From NCBI GenBank assembly GCA_936941515.1, contig CAKZJI010000003.1, forward strand, positions 1-17,517: DNA of 17,517 nucleotides. Direction: 5' to 3'. Source of the stretch: an uncultured Propionibacteriaceae bacterium. GTDB taxonomy: Bacteria; Actinomycetota; Actinomycetes; Propionibacteriales; Propionibacteriaceae. Both the position numbers and the translations under genes were made by a program. This document shows positions 12,948 through 17,517 of this stretch, in pieces. Under the pieces are notes generated by a model. The model did not search any database. It was not told where the DNA came from and saw only the letters and a program-made list of their open reading frames with translations. Position 1 is the first letter of the stretch. Each line of letters opens with the position of its first letter.

Positions 12948-14174
12948 TCAGGGAACCGACGGCCCCACCTCACCGACCTCAGCCACCGCATCCCCCGGCA
13001 CCGTCAGCGTCCACGGCTCGTCCGAGCGCCACGTCGAAGGCACCCCGTCGTGGGGGTAGAACTCGACGACGTCGCCGTCCACCCAGATCTCAGCACCCAC
13101 CCCCGCGGCGAACTCACCGAACGCGGGATGCGTCAGGCGCACCTCACCGGCATCGACGCGCACGCACCAGCGCCGTCCAGCCAGCGACACCTTGCCCGCG
13201 GGCAGGCTCTGCCAGCCTGCGACCAGCGCCGCCGCGGCCACCGGGTCAACCTGACTGACGACCACCCCGTCACGCAGGGACAGGCGACGAGGCAGGCTCA
13301 GGCAGCCAGCGTGGTCACGAACCCCGGGTTCCTGGTTGAGCTGCCGCACCCAGCCGAGCAGCAGCGGCGCCCCGTCGACGACCGTGGCCTGGGGCGCGTA
13401 GAAGTCCGATCCGCAGTCCAGGAACGCGGCCTGCTCCGCCACGAACCGCAGCCCCTCCTCACCGGACTGCTCCAGCTGGCCGACGACCCCCAGGACCTCG
13501 CTCAGCAGTCCGCGGTTGTGGACGGAGAGCACCAGAACCCATTTGTCTGCGACCTGCACGAGCTGCGGGCACTCCCAGATGTCGGCGGTGGCGATTCTGG
13601 TCAGCAGCGGCTCATCACTCAGGAACAGCCCCAGGTAACGCCACGCCAGTTCGTCGGTGCGGTCGTAGAGGAGGACGACGGGGCTGCCATCGACGCGACC
13701 CGCCCCCACGATCGCGAGGCGACGGCCCGCCAGCTCGAAGAGAAACGGATCACGCATGACGGCGATGTCGTCGGTCTGCGGGGTGGTGGCGACGACGATG
13801 GGGTCACCCCACGTCACCAGGTCAGGGCTGCCCCAACGCAGGCACACCGTCGACTGCGCAGTGGCGTCGGTCACCCCGGAGTACACCACCCCGGGTCGTT
13901 CATGACCCGGCAGGTACACCCCGGACCAGCAGCCGAAGGAGTCCGGTCCGCCGGGCGTGGGGCCGAAGGCGATGGGAAGCAGCTCCCAGTTCGCCAAGTC
14001 GCTGCTGACAGCATGCCCCCAGACGATGTGGTCGTGGACGGGGGCATCGGGATTGTGCTGGAAGAACACATGCCAGCGACCATCCAGGTGGGTCATGCCG
14101 TTGGGGTCGTTGATCCAGCCGGCCTGCGGACGCAGGTGGTAGCTCGTGGTCGGTGCGGACATCTCTCTCTTCAT
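12948..14174 (-). CDS. GH32 beta-fructofuranosidase (sucrose/fructan hydrolase)
   Basis: A 408-residue glycoside hydrolase. The WINDPNG motif (20-26) carries the nucleophile Asp23, MRDP (140-143) the transition-state stabiliser, and WECPQL (200-205) the acid/base Glu201. FGCWSG (80-85) is also typical. There is no signal peptide, so it acts in the cytoplasm on imported sucrose or short fructo-oligosaccharides; which one, and whether the sugar is phosphorylated, cannot be told. With an ABC importer upstream and no PTS, unphosphorylated sugar is more likely. The start is ATG 14174, four bases after the permease stop; ATG 14162, preceded by AAGAGAGAG, is an equally good choice. Confidence 0.93.
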   Translation of the reverse strand: MKREMSAPTTSYHLRPQAGWINDPNGMTHLDGRWHVFFQHNPDAPVHDHIVWGHAVSSDLANWELLPIAFGPTPGGPDSFGCWSGVYLPGHERPGVVYSGVTDATAQSTVCLRWGSPDLVTWGDPIVVATTPQTDDIAVMRDPFLFELAGRRLAIVGAGRVDGSPVVLLYDRTDELAWRYLGLFLSDEPLLTRIATADIWECPQLVQVADKWVLVLSVHNRGLLSEVLGVVGQLEQSGEEGLRFVAEQAAFLDCGSDFYAPQATVVDGAPLLLGWVRQLNQEPGVRDHAGCLSLPRRLSLRDGVVVSQVDPVAAAALVAGWQSLPAGKVSLAGRRWCVRVDAGEVRLTHPAFGEFAAGVGAEIWVDGDVVEFYPHDGVPSTWRSDEPWTLTVPGDAVAEVGEVGPSVP

Positions 14175-14178
14175 CTCG

Positions 14179-14988
14179 TCAACGGTGGGAACCGGCGGTG
14201 AGGCCCTCGCGCAGCGTGCGCTGCCCGAAGACGAACACCGCGAACGCCGGGATCATGGAGATCACAACCCCAGCCAGCACCGTGGCGACGGATCCGGTCC
14301 CCATGTTCCCCTGCAACGACACCAGGCCCAGCGGAAGCGTGAAGTTCTGCTCGCTGATGGTCAGGATCAGCGGCCTGAAGAACTCGTTCCAGTGGAAGTT
14401 GAATGCCAGGATACCCACGATGGCCATGCCCGGTGCCGCCAGAGGTGCGTAGATGGACCTGAATGTCCGCCACGGGGTGGCTCCGTCGATCTCGGCGGCC
14501 TCCCCCAGCTCGGCGGGCAGCCCCAGGAAGTACTGGCGCATCAGGAACGTCCCGAACGCCGTCGGGATGGCGGGCAGGATCAGCGCCAGGAGCGTGTCGG
14601 CCAGCCCCATGCCGCGGATCAGCATGAACACCGGGACAATGGTCACCTGCATGGGCACCATCATCGTCGCCAGGATCAGGGCAAACAGACCGTTCCTGCC
14701 CCGGAACTCGTAGCGGGCGAACACATATCCGGCGAGAGCCGCAGAGATCATCTGCCCGGCGGCGATGAGCACCGTGACCAGCGCGGAGTTCAGCACCAGC
14801 AGCCACAGATCCACTCTCTGGAACACCTCGGCGTAGGAGGAGAGGCTCGGTCGGGCGGGAAGGATGGAGCCGTCGGATGACAGCGACTCGCTCGGCGGGC
14901 GAAGCGACGACAGCACCGTCCAGATCACCGGGGTGAGGGTGACCAGGGTGGCGAGGATCAAGATGACGTAGGTGGCGGCTCGTTTCAT
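14179..14988 (-). CDS. Sugar ABC transporter permease (MalG-type)
   Basis: A 269-residue inner-membrane protein with six predicted helices. The conserved EAA loop EAAEIDGATPWRTF that docks on the ATPase precedes the last helices. The N-terminus MKRAATYVILILATLVTLTP is the usual short first helix of CUT1-family second permeases. ATG 14988 has a GAGGTGAGGAG site right before it. It is separated from the first permease by nine bases and pairs with it to form the membrane channel. Confidence 0.93.
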   Translation of the reverse strand: MKRAATYVILILATLVTLTPVIWTVLSSLRPPSESLSSDGSILPARPSLSSYAEVFQRVDLWLLVLNSALVTVLIAAGQMISAALAGYVFARYEFRGRNGLFALILATMMVPMQVTIVPVFMLIRGMGLADTLLALILPAIPTAFGTFLMRQYFLGLPAELGEAAEIDGATPWRTFRSIYAPLAAPGMAIVGILAFNFHWNEFFRPLILTISEQNFTLPLGLVSLQGNMGTGSVATVLAGVVISMIPAFAVFVFGQRTLREGLTAGSHR

Positions 14989-14997
14989 CTCCTCACC

Positions 14998-15867
14998 TCA
15001 CCCGTAGAACACGAAACGACGGGAAAGCCGGAACTGGAGCGCAGTGACCAGCATGATGATGATGGTCAGCACAATGCCGACGGCTGAGGCCCGGCCGAAC
15101 TCAAGCTGCTTGAAGGCCGACTCGTAGATCACCATCACAGCGGTCCGGGTGGAGTCGCCGGGACCACCCCTGGTCAGCACATAGGGCTGGTCGAAGATCT
15201 GCAGGGCAGCGATGATCGCCATCACGGAGGCCACCAGCGTCGTGGGGCTGAGCAGGGGGAATGTGATCCTCCAGAACTGCTGCCAGCTGGTCGCCCCGTC
15301 GACCTGCCCGGCCTCATGGACCTCCTTGGGGATGGAAGCCAAGCCCCCCAGGAACAGCAGGAACGAGAACCCGAAGTTCTGCCACACGTAGACCAGCACG
15401 ACGACGACCCTCGCGCCACCGCCGGAGGTCAGCCACGGCACGTTCCCGATCCCCAGCAGGTTCAGCAGATGGTTGACCTGCCCGAAGTTCTCATTGAACA
15501 GGTAGCTCATGATGATCGACACCGACGCAGCGGACAGAATCAGCGGGAAGAACAGCACAGACCGGAAGAAGGACCTCACCAGCCGTGGGAGCCTGCCGCC
15601 CACCAGCACCGCCAGCCCGAGGGCGACGGCCAGCTGCAACGCCACAGCCACCACCACAAACAGCAGGGTGTTGCCGAAGGAGACGCGGATGACGGGGTCG
15701 GTGGCGATGTCGACGAAGTTGTCGAAGCCCACGAACTTCGGGGCCGTGATGATGTCCCACCTGAAGAACGCCAGCAGCAGGGAGGCGACGATGGGCAGAA
15801 ACGTGAACAGGCCAAGCCCGATGAGCGTCGGGGCCAGGAAAAGCCAGGTCAAGGTGGTGCGCTTCAT
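14998..15867 (-). CDS. Sugar ABC transporter permease (MalF-type)
   Basis: A 289-residue membrane protein of the CUT1 carbohydrate-uptake family. The N-terminus WLFLAPTLIGLGLFTFLPIV and the KFVGFDNFVDI segment are typical of first permeases. The EAA loop reads HEAGQVDGATSWQQF. It starts three bases after the stop of the binding-protein gene. No ATPase gene lies in this operon. Confidence 0.93.
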   Translation of the reverse strand: MKRTTLTWLFLAPTLIGLGLFTFLPIVASLLLAFFRWDIITAPKFVGFDNFVDIATDPVIRVSFGNTLLFVVVAVALQLAVALGLAVLVGGRLPRLVRSFFRSVLFFPLILSAASVSIIMSYLFNENFGQVNHLLNLLGIGNVPWLTSGGGARVVVVLVYVWQNFGFSFLLFLGGLASIPKEVHEAGQVDGATSWQQFWRITFPLLSPTTLVASVMAIIAALQIFDQPYVLTRGGPGDSTRTAVMVIYESAFKQLEFGRASAVGIVLTIIIMLVTALQFRLSRRFVFYG

Positions 15868-15870
15868 CGT

Positions 15871-17262
15871 CTACCTTCTCTTCCTCAGGGCCCGGGTCAG
15901 GTCCTCGTCGAGGCGGGCGAGGGCACCGGGCAGTGCGGACGCTGATCCGGTGACGGCCCCGAGGACGTTCTTGATGAGTGCGGTCTCGACAGCGGCCTGC
16001 TGCGGAGGCGCGGGAATGGGTGCGCTGGGCAGCTGGTCGAGGGTGTCATAGAAGACCTTCCAGTGCGCGGGACCCTTGCCGCTGTAGAAGGCCTCATTGC
16101 ACATGGAGCGGCGGGTCGGGGTGGTGTTCGGGGTGGGGAAGGCCAGCTCCATGCCGGGCCGGGAGATGCAGAACTTCACCCACTCCCAGGCTTCGTCCTT
16201 GCGGTGGGAGGTGCGGAGGATGGCGTATCCGGCGGCCCCGAACTGGTGGCGCTGACTGCGCCACCTGGGGAAGGGGGCGACGTCGTAGTCCTGCGGGGTG
16301 ACTCCCGCCTCGACGAGTCCCTGCACCCAGAACCCACCCGCAGGGGTCATGCCGATGCTGCCGCCCGCGAACTGGCCGACGAGCTCATTGCCGCCTCCCT
16401 GGCTGGGGCTGGTGCCGAGCCCCTCCTCGACGAGGGCGCGCACGAACTCGAAGGCCTCGGCGACCTTGGGGTCGAGGGCATTCGAGGCACGCCACCGGTA
16501 GCCGCCGGACAGGTCGGCCTTGTTGGCCGGGTAGAAGCGGTCCCACAGCCAGTCCCCGCCCAGCACCTTCTCCTCGGTGAGGAAACTGGTGTCGTTGATG
16601 TAGAGCCAGGGGACGATGCCACCCCACAGCCGGTTGGTCCAGTAGAAGGGAACGAACCGCGCATCACCGCCCTGCCGCAGCTGCCGGGCCATGGCCAGGA
16701 AATCCTGGTGGGTCCAGTCGGCGGCGGGGTATGCGACGCCCGCGCTTTCCATGGCCTGGGTGTTGAGGTAGAGGTTGGCGGCGTTGAAGTCGATGGGCAG
16801 CTGGAACAGCGACCCCTGGTACATGAACGCCTCGACGAGGCTGGGGTGGACGTCGGCGAAGTAGTCGGCGACGTCACCGGCGTCGCGGGCGACGAACTGG
16901 TCCAAGGGCTCGGCCAGACGCTCCGCGAACAGCTGGGCGCCCTCCGTCGCGACGACACACACATCCGGCGGGGTCCCGGCCGCCACCATGGTGAGGATCT
17001 TGGCGAAGAAATCGGCCCAGTCGGCACCCTGCACCGCCTGGAGACGCACCCTGATCTCCGGATGCTGGGCGGTGAACGCCTCCACCAGCCCCCTCCTGGC
17101 CTCGGCGTCCTGGTTCGTGCCGAGGATCGCGACGGTCAGCGCATCGTCGCCGCGGCCGGGGATGTCTGCCGCAGTCAGCCGCGGCCACTGGGAGCCCAGC
17201 AGCGCCAGCGCCCCGACGCCGACCACCCCGGCCAGCGCCCCACGTCTGGAAAGCTGAGTCAT
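15871..17262 (-). CDS. Sugar ABC transporter substrate-binding protein with Tat-type signal
   Basis: A 463-residue extracellular solute-binding protein (family 1). The signal region contains twin arginines in LSRRGALAG, followed by a hydrophobic stretch, which suggests Tat export. No lipobox cysteine is visible, unusual for a Gram-positive binding protein, so retention may depend on an uncleaved signal helix. The mature part has the usual LTVAILG strand, the EAFTAQHPEIRVRLQ segment, and a TPPDVCVV segment. ATG 17262 has a perfect AGGAGG at 17274-17269. It is first in the operon and sets its specificity; downstream GH32 points to sucrose or fructans. Confidence 0.9.
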   Translation of the reverse strand: MTQLSRRGALAGVVGVGALALLGSQWPRLTAADIPGRGDDALTVAILGTNQDAEARRGLVEAFTAQHPEIRVRLQAVQGADWADFFAKILTMVAAGTPPDVCVVATEGAQLFAERLAEPLDQFVARDAGDVADYFADVHPSLVEAFMYQGSLFQLPIDFNAANLYLNTQAMESAGVAYPAADWTHQDFLAMARQLRQGGDARFVPFYWTNRLWGGIVPWLYINDTSFLTEEKVLGGDWLWDRFYPANKADLSGGYRWRASNALDPKVAEAFEFVRALVEEGLGTSPSQGGGNELVGQFAGGSIGMTPAGGFWVQGLVEAGVTPQDYDVAPFPRWRSQRHQFGAAGYAILRTSHRKDEAWEWVKFCISRPGMELAFPTPNTTPTRRSMCNEAFYSGKGPAHWKVFYDTLDQLPSAPIPAPPQQAAVETALIKNVLGAVTGSASALPGALARLDEDLTRALRKRR

Positions 17263-17292
17263 CTTCGACCTCCTGACCTCATGCTATGTCCA

Positions 17293-17300
17293 TGTATACA
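17293..17300. promoter_or_regulatory. TGTATACA palindrome upstream of the sugar operon
   Basis: In the 53-bp gap between the tadA stop and the binding-protein start lies the 8-bp palindrome TGTATACA. On the minus strand it supplies a TATACA that could serve as a -10, but no good -35 accompanies it. Confidence 0.25.
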
Positions 17301-17315
17301 GCGGCCCGGCCCCCA

Positions 17316-17517
17316 TCACCTGAGGTCTTCGAAGAATCCCTCCAGCAGGGCCTCGCACTCCGACCGCAGCACCCCTGGGGTGACGCGCGGCCGGTGGTTG
17401 AGACGCGGGTCGCGCACCACGTCAAACAGCGACGACACCGCCCCGGCCTTCGGGTCGAAGGCCCCGAACACCAGGTGCGCGATCCGGGAGGAGACGATGG
17501 CCCCCGCACACATCGCG
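17316..17517 (-). CDS. tadA: tRNA-specific adenosine deaminase (TadA-type), C-terminal part
   Basis: The visible 66 residues read A-M-C-A-G-A-I-V-S-S-R-I, then VFGAFDPKAGAVSSLFDVV, LNHRPRVTPGVL and SECEALLEGFFEDLR. This is the C-terminal half of bacterial TadA, which converts A34 to inosine in tRNA-Arg(ACG). The MCAGA includes the second zinc cysteine of the PCxxC motif; the first and the HAE motif lie beyond the right edge. Related cytidine/nucleoside deaminases lack the FDPKAGAVxSL and NHRPxV features, so TadA is the best reading. It ends 53 bp before the sugar operon on the same strand. Confidence 0.92.
   Translation of the reverse strand, partial: AMCAGAIVSSRIAHLVFGAFDPKAGAVSSLFDVVRDPRLNHRPRVTPGVLRSECEALLEGFFEDLR

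Noticed and set aside
12905..12991. Longer start (GTG 12991) for the ADP-ribosylglycohydrolase
   Set aside because: The added residues overlap the GH32 gene end, have biased composition and do not resemble the family N-terminus; the domain begins right after the ATG cluster at 12904-12893.
12819..14201. 460-residue open frame on the plus strand
   Set aside because: It is antisense to GH32, whose catalytic motifs are all intact; the translation looks like a high-GC shadow frame.

Overview
The window looks like chromosomal DNA of a high-GC Gram-positive bacterium (Actinomycetota). The bulk is GC-rich with many GTG starts, start/stop overlaps of the GTGA or ATGA type, a probable leaderless gene, and a sugar ABC transporter without its own ATPase, as is common in actinobacteria that share one MsiK-type ATPase. 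A full mevalonate-pathway lower operon is present, which only some actinobacteria have. I cannot assign a genus from the sequence alone.

Layout. (1) 1-3107, minus strand: mevalonate kinase, diphosphomevalonate decarboxylase, phosphomevalonate kinase and the first codons of a type 2 isopentenyl-diphosphate isomerase. All three junctions are 4-base GTGA overlaps. Together these genes turn mevalonate into IPP/DMAPP. (2) 3437-4795, plus strand, divergent: an amino-acid permease of the APC family, probably leaderless. (3) 4796-5640: a promoter-like stretch, a C-terminal remnant of an HchA/Hsp31-type chaperone gene that keeps a good ribosome binding site, a 77-bp inverted-repeat element, and a tRNA-Ser(CGA) gene on the minus strand with its own terminator.

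(4) 5640-11869, plus strand: an accessory stretch with AT-rich control regions. It holds a small lipoprotein with a carboxypeptidase-regulatory-like domain, a secreted V8-type serine protease, a strong hairpin, a broken piece of an ABC permease gene, and then a four-gene operon behind a consensus promoter: a Sec-exported 159-residue protein of unknown family, a large lipoprotein of unknown family, an ABC ATPase and a MacB/FtsX-like permease. The permease fragment upstream and the intact permease share 183 bp at 181/183 identity, so the operon lies between direct repeats 3,244 bp apart. This operon is the best candidate in the window for an undescribed system. Its layout recalls bacteriocin/immunity-export modules such as the lactococcin 972 group, but the exported protein does not match any family I know.

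(5) 11954-17262, minus strand: a sugar-use operon with a Tat-type solute-binding protein, two sugar permeases, a cytoplasmic GH32 beta-fructosidase and an ADP-ribosylglycohydrolase. It probably imports and hydrolyses sucrose or fructo-oligosaccharides. (6) 17316-17517, minus strand: the C-terminal part of a TadA-type tRNA adenosine deaminase running off the right edge.

No CRISPR array, rRNA, transposase or integrase was seen.
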